The notes beneath the pieces were generated by a model, which saw only the letters and a list, made by a program, of their open reading frames with translations, ran no database searches and had not been told where the DNA came from. A DNA stretch of 64,000 nucleotides. Source: Bacteroidales bacterium. GTDB lineage: Bacteria; Bacteroidota; Bacteroidia; Bacteroidales; Rikenellaceae. Numbering within the stretch: position 1 is the stretch's first letter; each line of letters starts with the position of its first letter. This document shows, piece after piece, positions 52,128-59,909 of the stretch. The position numbers and the translations under genes were made by a program. The stretch spans positions 620,001 to 684,000 of the forward strand of contig CAJSYJ010000001.1 in the NCBI GenBank assembly GCA_910574205.1, read 5' to 3'.

Positions 52128-52170
52128 TAAAATGCGTGAGAAATTTCGATTTTCTATAAATTATACATGT

Positions 52171-52605
52171 ATGGACGAAACAATTCACGATAGGATAGGG
52201 GCATTAGTCCAAGAATATGGAGATGGCAAAAACACTGTATTTGCCAATAAAATAGGCATAAGTGAGGGAAATATACGTGGTTATATCAAAGGCATCATGC
52301 CAAAGGCTGATGTTCTTGAAAAAATAGTGAGAACTCTCGATGTAAATGCAATGTGGTTACTCACGGGAATAGGACACATGCGCGTAAGCAATTTAGATAT
52401 AAATGCACCTGTACTTGTTTCTGACAATGACAGGCTTGCTCCTATATTGCAACAATTCGATGTATTTATTCAAAAAAAAGACGCACAGATTGTACAGCAA
52501 GCAGAAGAAATTGGGCGGTTAAAAGAACGAGTTTCTCAACTTGAACGGGGAAAGGGAAAAAATGCCTCGGATGTCCCGACTTCTGGCGTTGCAAATGTCG
52601 GATAA
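52171..52605 (+). CDS. prophage repressor (XRE-type HTH with coiled coil)
   Basis: 144 aa from the ATG at 52171; ATG at 52132 and GTG at 52105 are upstream options lying in the operator. N-terminal HTH: VFANKIGISEGNIRGYIKGIMPK with TGIG end typical of CI-like domains; the C-terminal half is a coiled coil (KKDAQIVQQAEEIGRLKERV) for oligomerisation, without a LexA-type protease domain. Sits divergent from the early operon, as the c repressor does in Mu. AT-rich compared with its neighbours. Confidence 0.85.
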   Translation: MDETIHDRIGALVQEYGDGKNTVFANKIGISEGNIRGYIKGIMPKADVLEKIVRTLDVNAMWLLTGIGHMRVSNLDINAPVLVSDNDRLAPILQQFDVFIQKKDAQIVQQAEEIGRLKERVSQLERGKGKNASDVPTSGVANVG

Positions 52606-52860
52606 CAGTGATAAATATCTTGCGCCGCTGATATGCCCCTTTATATGCCCCATATATGGGTACTTTCTTAGGAATCATGCTGTTTTTTCATTTTTTCGAG
52701 GGGAAAATACGCCTTAAACGGTTATAATCAACAACTTAAATAGATTATAGCCGCTATTTTTCCTATATACAAAAAGGAATTAAAGGGGTAGATTTTCACG
52801 AAAAAGCCGCTTTTATATAGTCGTTTTTGCTCTTTTGGGGGAGTATTCACCATACACGCA

Positions 52861-52892
52861 GACACCCCAACTGACACCCCAACTGACACCCC
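52861..52892 (+). repeat. short tandem repeat
   Basis: Three near-identical units GACACCCCAACT (12 bp period). Confidence 0.8.
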
Positions 52893-52905
52893 AACCTCGT
52901 TTTTT

Positions 52906-52920
52906 CAAACGAAACGTACC
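52906..52920 (+). repeat. internal transposase-site-like repeat
   Basis: CAAACGAAACGTACC matches the end repeat core ACGAAACGTAC but in the opposite orientation to the two outer sites at this end, like the oddly placed L3 site of Mu. Confidence 0.55.
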
Positions 52921-53282
52921 GTTTTACCTCCTACCCTACCCGACCATTTACACCTCAATTCTACCATTTCCAAAAGTCCCTTTAACTGGTGATAAAACGC
53001 CCGTTAAAGGGTATTTTTCCGCTTTGCTGCCTCGCCACTACCCTACCCTCCCCAACGCCCCAAAAACAACAGGAGACACGGCTAAAAGCCCCATTTCACG
53101 CCGTTATTGCTCGTTTGTAGTGGTGTACTCACCAGACAAAAGAAAGCGGCCAGAAAGCTCCAAAAAGCCATCTGACCGCCCATGCGATTAAAGCAAATTA
53201 AACCTGATGCAAAGCCGCATTAAACACCTGCTTAAACACTTTGCCCTCGTTCTTAAAGCAAAACTAAACTAACTTAAACCTT

Positions 53283-53390
53283 TTGTGCGTTTCGTTTTCC
53301 TGTCCTCTACCCCACCACCCTCACCTACTTACCGAATTATCAAAGGTTTACACATTCAAACGTTCTTCATATTGTTGTACGCTTCGTTTT
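53283..53390 (-). repeat. transposase-binding end repeats, repressor-side end (two copies)
   Basis: Inverted copies of the end repeat: 53374-53390 (AAAACGAAGCGTACAAC read on the - strand) and 53283-53298 (AAAACGAAACGCACAA). The outer one is the mirror image of 18301-18317 at the other end. Confidence 0.75.
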
Positions 53391-53399
53391 CATGCCCAT

Positions 53400-53404
53400 A
53401 GACG
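53400..53404. repeat. candidate 5-bp target-site duplication, copy 2
   Basis: AGACG, same as 18286-18290. See the first copy for caveats. Confidence 0.5.
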
Positions 53405-53487
53405 AGTCTGCCGGACGTTGCGCCGCAGACCGGCGCAAGGCGACCGCTACCCTGCCGGACAGCATCCTGCTATCCTCTATAACAAAC

Positions 53488-53516
53488 GATCCGCAACCGA
53501 TTATCGATTGCGGATC
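53488..53516 (-). terminator. terminator after tRNA-Leu
   Basis: 9-bp perfect stem (GATCCGCAA and TTGCGGATC, 53488-53496 and 53508-53516), followed on the - strand by GTTTGTT. Confidence 0.7.
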
Positions 53517-53526
53517 ATCTTTGCAG

Positions 53527-53612
53527 TGCCCAGGACGAGACTCGAACTCACACGGACCTAATCGTCCACCACCCCCTCAAAGTGGCGTGTCTACCAATTT
53601 CACCACCTGGGC
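53527..53612 (-). tRNA. tRNA-Leu (GAG)
   Basis: 86-nt class II cloverleaf with long variable arm: acceptor GCCCAGG/CCTGGGC with discriminator A, anticodon stem CCACT/GGTGG with loop TTGAGGG (anticodon GAG, reading CUC/CUU), T loop AGTTCGAGTCT region. It lies 123 bp from the prophage end but is intact and not used as an attachment site. Confidence 0.93.
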
Positions 53613-53629
53613 TCATCTGTTTGAGCGTG

Positions 53630-53660
53630 CAAATATACCAATTATTTTTTATCCTCCAAA
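53630..53660 (-). promoter_or_regulatory. promoter of tRNA-Leu
   Basis: On the - strand: TTTG (53660-53657), 19 nt, TATATTTG (53637-53630), ending 18 nt before the tRNA 5' end. Confidence 0.8.
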
Positions 53661-53664
53661 ATTT

Positions 53665-55326
53665 TTACATAAAAATCATCAATATTACCTGCGCGAGCAC
53701 CACTCTGATGAACATCGACAGCGGATAGACCGTCGTATAGGCCACAGAGGGACGGTCGCCGCCCGAGATCTCGTTGGCGTAGGTCAGCGCCATGGGGTTG
53801 GCCATGGCACCGCACAGCATGCCGCACGTCGTGGCGAAGTCGACCTTGCGGCGGCGCATGGCATACCAGCCTACGAGCAGCGTAGGCAGCAGCGTGACGG
53901 CGAAGCCGAGCGCCACCCACATGGCACCACGGCCGCTGAGCGCGGCTTCGAAGAACGTAGGCCCGGCACTAAGCCCAAGGCACGACAGATAGAGCGACAG
54001 GCCGAGCGCCCGAAGCATGAGATTGACGCTCTCGGTCGAGTAGGTTATGATATGCAGACGGTAGCCGAAAGCGCCGATAAGGATTCCGACGATGATAGGA
54101 CCGCCGGCCAGACCGAGTTTCAGAGGCGCAGACATACCGGGCATGGCAAGCGGTATGGCTCCGACGATAAGGCCTGCCAGAAGGCCGACGAATATCGCCG
54201 GCAGATGCGGCTCGTTGAGCTCGCGCACGGCATTGCCCAGCATTGCGGCCGCCTTGTCGACGGCCGGAGCCTCGCCCACGACGACCACGCGGTCGCCCAA
54301 TTGCAGGACCAGATCGGGCGTTGCCAGAAGTATCACGCCGCTGCGCACGATACGGCTGATGTTGATGCCGTAGCTGTTGCGCAGATGAAGCGAGCCGAGG
54401 CTGCGGCCGTTGATCGAGGGGCGCGTCACGACGATGCTGCGCGAGACGACTGAGCTGTCGATCGAGTTCCAGTCGACATCGCTGCGGTTCCAGTCGGTCT
54501 GCTCGCGCCGGCCTATGAGGGCTTCGAGGGTGTCGATATCGCGCCGCGAGGCTACCACTAACAGCCTGTCGTCCTTCTCGACGATCGTATCGGGCGACGG
54601 GACGCTGACATGGCCGTCGTGCCATATGCGCGAGACGACGAACTGCACGTGGCTGTATTCGCTGATGCGTCGCAGATCGCGGCCGAAGATACCGGGGTTG
54701 GCAACGACCATAGAGGCGATGAAGGTGTTGTTGACATGTTCGGTCTGAGGTGCGGCCATGTCGGCCGGTCGCACGAAAAAGCGGCGCATGACGGCGATAG
54801 CCAATATCACGCCCACGACGCCCAGAGGATAGGTCACGGCACAGCTGAGCGCAGGGGTGGTCGAGTCGAGCCCCATTTGTGCGAGCGTCTGCTGCGAGGC
54901 GGCCAGCGCGGGCGTATTGGTTACCGCACCGCTCAGCAGTCCCATCATCTCGGGCAGCGACATGCCCGGCAGAAAGCTGAACGCCACGGCCATAGCCGTA
55001 CCCGCCGCGATCAGGAGCAGCCCCAACGCGTTGAGCCGTATGCCGTTGCTGCGGAATGCACTGAAAAAACCGGGACCTACCTGCACGCCGAGCGCATAGA
55101 CGAACAGCACCAGACCGAAGTTCTGCACGAAATCGAGAATCGTCGGGTCGACCGCCAGTCCGAAGTGTCCGGCCACGATACCGGTAAAAAATACGCATGT
55201 CACGCCGAGCGAAACGCCCCTGATGCGCAACTTGCCCAAAGCCAACCCCACTGCGCATATCAACGACAAGAGCGCAATGGAGGAGATGTCGACCTTTCCG
55301 TCGAACAATCCGTTAAAAAAATCCAT
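53665..55326 (-). CDS. AspT/YidE/YbjL-family transporter with two RCK_C domains
   Basis: 553 aa from the ATG at 55326. Two membrane halves (each about five TM helices: VDISSIALLSLICAVGLALG onward, and LPAIFVGLLAGLIVGAIPL onward) flank two cytosolic TrkA_C domains (around PGIFGRDLRRI and RPSINGRSLGSL). Both halves carry the conserved GxxTNTP/GAMANPMAL motif (SGAVTNTPALAASQQ and CGAMANPMAL). AspT exchanges aspartate and alanine; most relatives are uncharacterised anion/amino-acid exporters. Its 3' end is followed by tRNA-Leu. Confidence 0.85.
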   Translation of the reverse strand: MDFFNGLFDGKVDISSIALLSLICAVGLALGKLRIRGVSLGVTCVFFTGIVAGHFGLAVDPTILDFVQNFGLVLFVYALGVQVGPGFFSAFRSNGIRLNALGLLLIAAGTAMAVAFSFLPGMSLPEMMGLLSGAVTNTPALAASQQTLAQMGLDSTTPALSCAVTYPLGVVGVILAIAVMRRFFVRPADMAAPQTEHVNNTFIASMVVANPGIFGRDLRRISEYSHVQFVVSRIWHDGHVSVPSPDTIVEKDDRLLVVASRRDIDTLEALIGRREQTDWNRSDVDWNSIDSSVVSRSIVVTRPSINGRSLGSLHLRNSYGINISRIVRSGVILLATPDLVLQLGDRVVVVGEAPAVDKAAAMLGNAVRELNEPHLPAIFVGLLAGLIVGAIPLAMPGMSAPLKLGLAGGPIIVGILIGAFGYRLHIITYSTESVNLMLRALGLSLYLSCLGLSAGPTFFEAALSGRGAMWVALGFAVTLLPTLLVGWYAMRRRKVDFATTCGMLCGAMANPMALTYANEISGGDRPSVAYTTVYPLSMFIRVVLAQVILMIFM

Positions 55327-55724
55327 AACTAACCTAACCTTATTCGTAAAGCCGAGCATATAAACGAGTGCCCGGCAGTGTGTAAACGCAATCCCAACTG
55401 CGTGCATACGCTGCCCGAGTGTCTTGTAACGCCGAATGCCGTAACGGCGAGAACCTCGGAGCGCCCGGCAGCATACATGCGCTACCCGTGTGTCTTGCGG
55501 TACCGATCGCCGCAACTACGGCTTACGCCGTTATACAATCCTGACCCTCCCTCTAAATCTCCCTCCTCGGAGGGAGACTTTTGTCGCGCGCCTTGCGCGC
55601 TCCGGGTGGAGCCGGCAAAGCAAATGCCGGATGTACAAGTGCGATACCGGCTAACCCCCAGACCTTTGCCGCTGCACCTGGCGAAACGGAGAAAAGGCCT
55701 GCGAGGCCGAAAGCCCGCTGCACG
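55327..55724. other. non-coding region with short repeats and hairpins
   Basis: No gene seen. Two imperfect direct copies about 73 bp apart (ATACGCTGCCCGAGTGTCTTG and a related ATGCGCTACCCGTGTGTCTTG, near 55405 and 55478) and a strong hairpin CTCCCTCC-TC-GGAGGGAG (about 55558-55578) followed by ACTTTTG that may terminate transcription. The repeats look like remnants of an intergenic repeat family. Confidence 0.45.
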
Positions 55725-57767
55725 TTACTTCAACCGCATCTCGTCGAGCAGATATCCTGCGCCGCCGATACGGTCGATGACGAACAGCACGTAGCGTATG
55801 TCGACGATGATGTTGCGGCACATATCTTCGTCGAACTCAACGTCGCTCATCGTCGACAGCCATGTCCTATCGAAATTGATGCCGATCAGCTCGCCGCGGC
55901 CGTTGAGAACGGGCGAGCCCGAGTTGCCGCCCGTGGTGTGGTTCGTCGCGATGAAGCATACGGGCACCGTGCGGCGCGAGTCGAGATCGATGCCCCAGCG
56001 GCCGTACTGCTTCGACGAGTATACGTCGCGCAGCGACTGCGGGATATCGTAGTCGTAGATATCGGGGTTGTCCTTGGCGATGATGCCCTCCAACGTGGTT
56101 TGCGGACGATGATACTCGCCGTCGGCATATTCGTATCCTGCGACCTTGCCGTAAGCCACCCGCAGCGTGAGGTTGGCATCGGGGAAGAAGGCGCGCTCGC
56201 GATCCCACTCCATAAGCGCCTTGACGTAGGGGCGGTACCAGCGTTCGATATCGGGCACGTTGCTCAGGTTGCGATAGGCATAGCGCGACGCATGCTCGTA
56301 GAGAGGCTCGACGGCGGCGACGAACTCGGCAGCCGCATCAGCCGACGCATCGCCTCCGACAAGGCCGTCGAACGTCGTCATAGAGCTATTGTCGTAGAGG
56401 TAATCGGCATAGGCCTCCGCACCGCCGTGTGCGGCAAATAACGCCGACAGAGCATCGGGCACCGTACCCTCGGGCGCCAGACGCACGAACTCGGACATCA
56501 TGCGGCGGGCTATGGCGCGGTCGATGCCGGCATCGTAATTCTTATAGAACTCGGCGGCCACGGTACGCTTGCGCTCGTGGTCGCGGGCTGCCATAGCGAA
56601 GCGTACCATTTGCGGCATCTCTATGGCGCGCAGCGTCTCGTTGAAAAGCTCGCGCAGGTAGTAGCCCGTGATATTGCGCTCGTAGGCGGCATGCAGCGAA
56701 TCGAGCAGGAAGGCCTGCGAGGGGTTCTCGGCAGCGAAACGCGCCTCGTAAGCACGCTTCTTGTCGAGCGTTCCCAGACGCCTGATGCCGAGCACCTCGC
56801 CCTGCCACTTCTTCCACGCGTTGGCTATCGTGGCATGCTTGGCGGCATACTGTATGCGCACCTTGGCATCGCGCTGCTGCGCCTCGCGGATGATGTCCAG
56901 CCGCTCGGTGCGAAGGGCGATCTTGACCGGATCGGAGAGGTTGGCGATATAGTCGACGGCATCCGAAGTGATGTACTCCTGCGTGTTGCCCGGGAAACCG
57001 TATATCATCGTGAAGTCGCCCTCGCCGACACCGCGCGTCGATATCTCGAAGTGACGCGCCGGACGATAAGGCACGTTGGCCTTGGAGTAGGCCGCAGGCT
57101 CGTTGTCGGGCGAAGCGTATATGCGGAACACCGAAAAGTCGCCAGTATGGCGCGGCCATATCCAGTTGTCGGTGTCGCCGCCGAACTTGCCTATCGACGA
57201 AGGCGGCGTGCCCACCAGACGCACGTCGTCGAATACGCGGTAGACGAACAGATATTGCTCGTTGCCGTAATACATCTGCTCGACGGCTGCGGCGTAGCCC
57301 TTGCCCTCGGCCTTGGCCGCGGCGACGATAGCCTCTGCACTCTCTCCGCCGGCAAGACGGTCGGTAATATCCTCCATTCTGACAAGTATGGCCACCTGCA
57401 AGCCCTTGCAAGGCAGCTCCCCGGAGCGCGACTTAGCCCAGTAGCCGTCGGTCAGATAGTCGTGGTCGACCGAAGAGAGCGCCTGTATGGCGTCGTAGCC
57501 GCAATGATGATTGGTCAGCAGCAGTCCCTCGGGCGATACGATCTCGCCCGTGCAGCCTCCGTCGAACAACACGACGGCGTCTTTGAGCGACGCCTTGTTG
57601 ATCGAATAGATATCCTCCGCCGTGAGACGGAATCCCTTAGAGCGCATATCCTTGATGCGCGACGAGATCAACGACGGCAGCCACATGCCCTTGTCGGCAA
57701 CGGCCGTCGCGCCGACCGCTACGGTCAGCAATGCCAATAGAAGTGTTCTCTTTATCATAAGTTTCAA
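55725..57767 (-). CDS. S46 family dipeptidyl peptidase (DPP7/DPP11 type)
   Basis: 680 aa. N-terminal signal peptide (TLLLALLTVAVGATAVA) and ADKGMWLPSLI at the mature start; chymotrypsin-like halves with catalytic His in LLTNHHCG (residues 84-90) and the catalytic Ser in TGGNSGSPVLNG, helical domain inserted between. It removes dipeptides from the N-terminus of peptides in the periplasm, feeding asaccharolytic amino-acid use. The S1 region reads INFDRTW; whether it prefers acidic or hydrophobic P1 is not certain from sequence. Start alternatives: 57767 or 57758. Confidence 0.92.
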   Translation of the reverse strand: MKLMIKRTLLLALLTVAVGATAVADKGMWLPSLISSRIKDMRSKGFRLTAEDIYSINKASLKDAVVLFDGGCTGEIVSPEGLLLTNHHCGYDAIQALSSVDHDYLTDGYWAKSRSGELPCKGLQVAILVRMEDITDRLAGGESAEAIVAAAKAEGKGYAAAVEQMYYGNEQYLFVYRVFDDVRLVGTPPSSIGKFGGDTDNWIWPRHTGDFSVFRIYASPDNEPAAYSKANVPYRPARHFEISTRGVGEGDFTMIYGFPGNTQEYITSDAVDYIANLSDPVKIALRTERLDIIREAQQRDAKVRIQYAAKHATIANAWKKWQGEVLGIRRLGTLDKKRAYEARFAAENPSQAFLLDSLHAAYERNITGYYLRELFNETLRAIEMPQMVRFAMAARDHERKRTVAAEFYKNYDAGIDRAIARRMMSEFVRLAPEGTVPDALSALFAAHGGAEAYADYLYDNSSMTTFDGLVGGDASADAAAEFVAAVEPLYEHASRYAYRNLSNVPDIERWYRPYVKALMEWDRERAFFPDANLTLRVAYGKVAGYEYADGEYHRPQTTLEGIIAKDNPDIYDYDIPQSLRDVYSSKQYGRWGIDLDSRRTVPVCFIATNHTTGGNSGSPVLNGRGELIGINFDRTWLSTMSDVEFDEDMCRNIIVDIRYVLFVIDRIGGAGYLLDEMRLK

Positions 57768-57770
57768 GGT

Positions 57771-58367
57771 TTATTCCGATATAAATTTTTCCAGCTCGCG
57801 GCAGAGGGCCTGTACGGGCAGACCCATGACGTTGTAGAACGAGCCCTCGATGCGCTCGATGCCGACGTAGCCGATCCACTCCTGAATGCCGTAGGCACCG
57901 GCCTTATCCAGCGGGCGGTAGCGGTCGACATAATAGTCGATCTGCTCCGCGCTCAGGCGGGCGAAGCGCACGCGGCTCGCGGCGGAGAATGTATGCCGGG
58001 CTGTGCTGCTGCGCAGCGTGACACCCGTAACGACGAGATGTTCGCACCCCGACAGCCCGGCCAGCATGCGGCGCGCATGCTCCTCGTCGGAGGGTTTGCC
58101 CAGAACGGCATCGCCGGCCACCACCGTCGTATCGGCCGTAAGCAGTATATCGCCCGCGGCAAGAGGATAGGGGTATGACTCGCTTTTCAGACGCGATAGA
58201 TAGGCCGCGACGGCATCGGAGGCGAGATCGGCCGGATAGCGCTCCTCGCATCCGAACGGCTCGGCCATGACATAGGGCAATCCCGCGGCGGTCATCAGCT
58301 CGCGGCGGCGCGGCGAGTTGGAGGCCAGCAGCAGGCGGAAGGCCGCAAGTTTTTCATGCAACAACAT
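57771..58367 (-). CDS. Maf-like nucleotide pyrophosphatase
   Basis: 198 aa. Maf/Ham1 fold: LLASNSPRRRELM at the N-terminus, GDILLTADTTVV and LGKPSDEEHARRML, then AGAYGIQEWIGYVGIERIEGSFYNVMGLP. Hydrolyses non-canonical nucleotides such as dTTP/UTP or methylated ones. The stop lies 3 bp before the S46 peptidase start. A - strand -7 box TATATTTG (58396-58389) precedes it. Confidence 0.92.
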   Translation of the reverse strand: MLLHEKLAAFRLLLASNSPRRRELMTAAGLPYVMAEPFGCEERYPADLASDAVAAYLSRLKSESYPYPLAAGDILLTADTTVVAGDAVLGKPSDEEHARRMLAGLSGCEHLVVTGVTLRSSTARHTFSAASRVRFARLSAEQIDYYVDRYRPLDKAGAYGIQEWIGYVGIERIEGSFYNVMGLPVQALCRELEKFISE

Positions 58368-58407
58368 ATCGGTTTCGACTTAACGGTGCAAATATACTAA
58401 TCGAAGA

Positions 58408-59775
58408 TCAATCGACATCGAAAACTTCGACATAATGATCGCCGGCCGTAAACGGACGCCACGGCTTACGATCGCCCGCACCGTTGGGGTCGCCGTATTT
58501 CGCGAAGTCGGTCCACGCCTCGACCATGCGCTCGCTCAGCGCATAATCTCCGGCTGTGAAGGGGCGCGGGCTGCGGTCGAGCGTATGGAACATATACCAC
58601 AGCTCCGACGAGTGGAATGCGCCGGCTTGGTCGCCGGGCAGCGGCCGCGCAAAGAGATATTTGTATACTGGGCAGCTGCCGAGGCTGTCACGCGCCATGC
58701 AGAACGCGTCGATAGGCTCGTCCATGGGGCGGATGTCATCGGCCGTGCTGCCTATCATATAAGGTATGTCGGCGATGCGGCCGTCGAGAACGGCATTCGT
58801 GAAATCGCTTTCGAGCACATATCCGTCGACATGCGGCGAGAGGAAAGACATGGGATTCACGCCGCGGGCATAACAACCCGTCGCGGCAGCAAGCAGCTGC
58901 TCGGGCTGCGCGGCGCGCATCTTCTCCAAGTCGGTAAGACCGGCGGCATCCATCATCTCCCGCCCGAGCGCTTCGAGCGCCGAGGCATCCTCGTCGGAAG
59001 TAATGAAGCGCCCCATGCCGCCGCCGCTCTGGATTATGGCACGAGCGATCATATCGCGCGACAGAGGCGATGCGATCAGATTCTTGACGCTCGACGCGCC
59101 GGCGCTCTGCCCCATAAGCGTTATGTTGTCGGGGTCGCCGCCGAAGGCCGATATATTGCGCCTGACCCACCCCAGAGCAGCTATCTGGTCGAGAGTGCCG
59201 TAGTTGCCCGAGCGGCCGTCGCCGCTCTCGGCCGAGAGCTCGGGGTGCGGCAGAAAGCCAGCCACGCCCAGACGGTAGTTGAGCGTTACCAGAATTACAT
59301 CCCGCCGCGCCCACTCCTCGCCGTCCATAGTGACCTCGTGTCCGTAGCCGTTGATGTATGCTCCGCCGTGGATCCATACGGCCACGGCCAGCTTGCGGCC
59401 GGCATCGCCCACGGCATCGGCAGGCGTCCACACATTGAGATAGAGGCAATCCTCGTTCATCCGGGGATAGTCGCCGAAATAGAACTCACGCTGGTAGAAG
59501 GCGCCCTCCTCGTGGCCGGGCTGCCACGCTATGTCGGAAAATCCGTCGGCCTCGAACACACCCTCCCACGGTTCGACGGGCTGCGGCGGGCGCCACCGCA
59601 AATCGCCCACGGGCGGTGCGGCGTAAGGTATGCCCTTGAAGACGGCGATATCGCCCGACGGCGTAAGACGCCCCCTGACCTTGCCGTCGGAGATTTCGGC
59701 CGTAGGCAGTGCCGGCCGGCCTGCGCAGGCACATGCGAGCAGCAGTGCCGCGAGAAAAGCTGTGCGACGTATCAT
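58408..59775 (-). CDS. carboxylesterase type B (alpha/beta hydrolase), lipoprotein
   Basis: 455 aa from the ATG at 59775. Lipobox in LAALLLACAC. Type-B carboxylesterase blocks: FKGIPYAAPPVGDLRWRPPQ, EDCLYLNVW, VWIHGGAYINGYG (oxyanion hole), the nucleophile GQSAGASS and His in AFHSSELWYMF. Hydrolyses carboxylic esters; natural substrate unknown. Followed by Maf. Confidence 0.9.
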   Translation of the reverse strand: MIRRTAFLAALLLACACAGRPALPTAEISDGKVRGRLTPSGDIAVFKGIPYAAPPVGDLRWRPPQPVEPWEGVFEADGFSDIAWQPGHEEGAFYQREFYFGDYPRMNEDCLYLNVWTPADAVGDAGRKLAVAVWIHGGAYINGYGHEVTMDGEEWARRDVILVTLNYRLGVAGFLPHPELSAESGDGRSGNYGTLDQIAALGWVRRNISAFGGDPDNITLMGQSAGASSVKNLIASPLSRDMIARAIIQSGGGMGRFITSDEDASALEALGREMMDAAGLTDLEKMRAAQPEQLLAAATGCYARGVNPMSFLSPHVDGYVLESDFTNAVLDGRIADIPYMIGSTADDIRPMDEPIDAFCMARDSLGSCPVYKYLFARPLPGDQAGAFHSSELWYMFHTLDRSPRPFTAGDYALSERMVEAWTDFAKYGDPNGAGDRKPWRPFTAGDHYVEVFDVD

Positions 59776-59792
59776 GACTACGATATTTTTAT

Positions 59793-59823
59793 CAAAGGTA
59801 AGGTTTTTCGGCCGAACGGCAAA
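59793..59823 (-). promoter_or_regulatory. promoter of the carboxylesterase gene
   Basis: On the - strand: TTTG (59823-59820), 19 nt, TACCTTTG (59800-59793), 18 nt before the ATG. Confidence 0.8.
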
Positions 59824-59861
59824 ACGGACGGCCGCCCGAGCAGGCAATCCCACAAAAAAAA

Positions 59862-59884
59862 GGCGACCCGTCAGAGGGGTCGCC
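59862..59884 (-). terminator. terminator after the FadL-like gene
   Basis: 8-bp stem (59862-59869 with 59877-59884) followed on the - strand by a run of seven or more T. Confidence 0.85.
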
Positions 59885-59909
59885 CGCAGTATCGCCCGGC
59901 ATGCACCGA

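Larger units (their letters stand above)
18291..53399. mobile_element. Mu-like transposable prophage with DGR (hankyphage-like)
   Basis: About 35.1 kb, close to the size of Mu. It holds a repressor/early promoter region, MuA- and MuB-like transposition proteins, GemA-like protein, DUF3164, terminase, DUF935-like portal, MuF, gpG-like protein, prohead protease, capsid, contractile tail (sheath, tube, gp25-like, J-like), tail fibres, DGR and Mom-like protein. Candidate transposase sites of the form AAAACGAAACGTACAA lie at both ends. No gene is visibly broken, so it may be active. Genes for the Mu left end are at high coordinates; the mom-like right end is at low coordinates. No site-specific integrase is present, consistent with transposition. 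Confidence 0.93.
52606..53399. other. prophage left-end region without genes
   Basis: No convincing gene (a 118-codon + frame at 52835 is Pro/Thr-rich and partly a translation of a repeat). It contains the palindrome CCCATATATGGG (52649-52660), an imperfect 11-bp inverted repeat (52719-52729 and 52743-52753), three copies of GACACCCCAACT-type repeat (52861-52892) and the transposase sites at 52906-52920, 53283-53298 and 53374-53390. Confidence 0.6.

Noticed and set aside
52835..53191. 118-codon + strand frame rich in Pro and Thr
   Set aside because: Its N-terminal part is a translation of the 12-bp tandem repeat and the rest has no protein-like pattern; it lies in the phage end region.
18291..53399. 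TG...CA terminal dinucleotides as in Mu
   Set aside because: The sequence next to the end repeats does not start with TG on both sides at a common offset, so Mu-type termini could not be confirmed.
53527..53612. tRNA-Leu as prophage attachment site
   Set aside because: The tRNA is intact, no copy of its 3' end occurs at the other prophage end, and there is no integrase; the phage has a MuA-like transposase.
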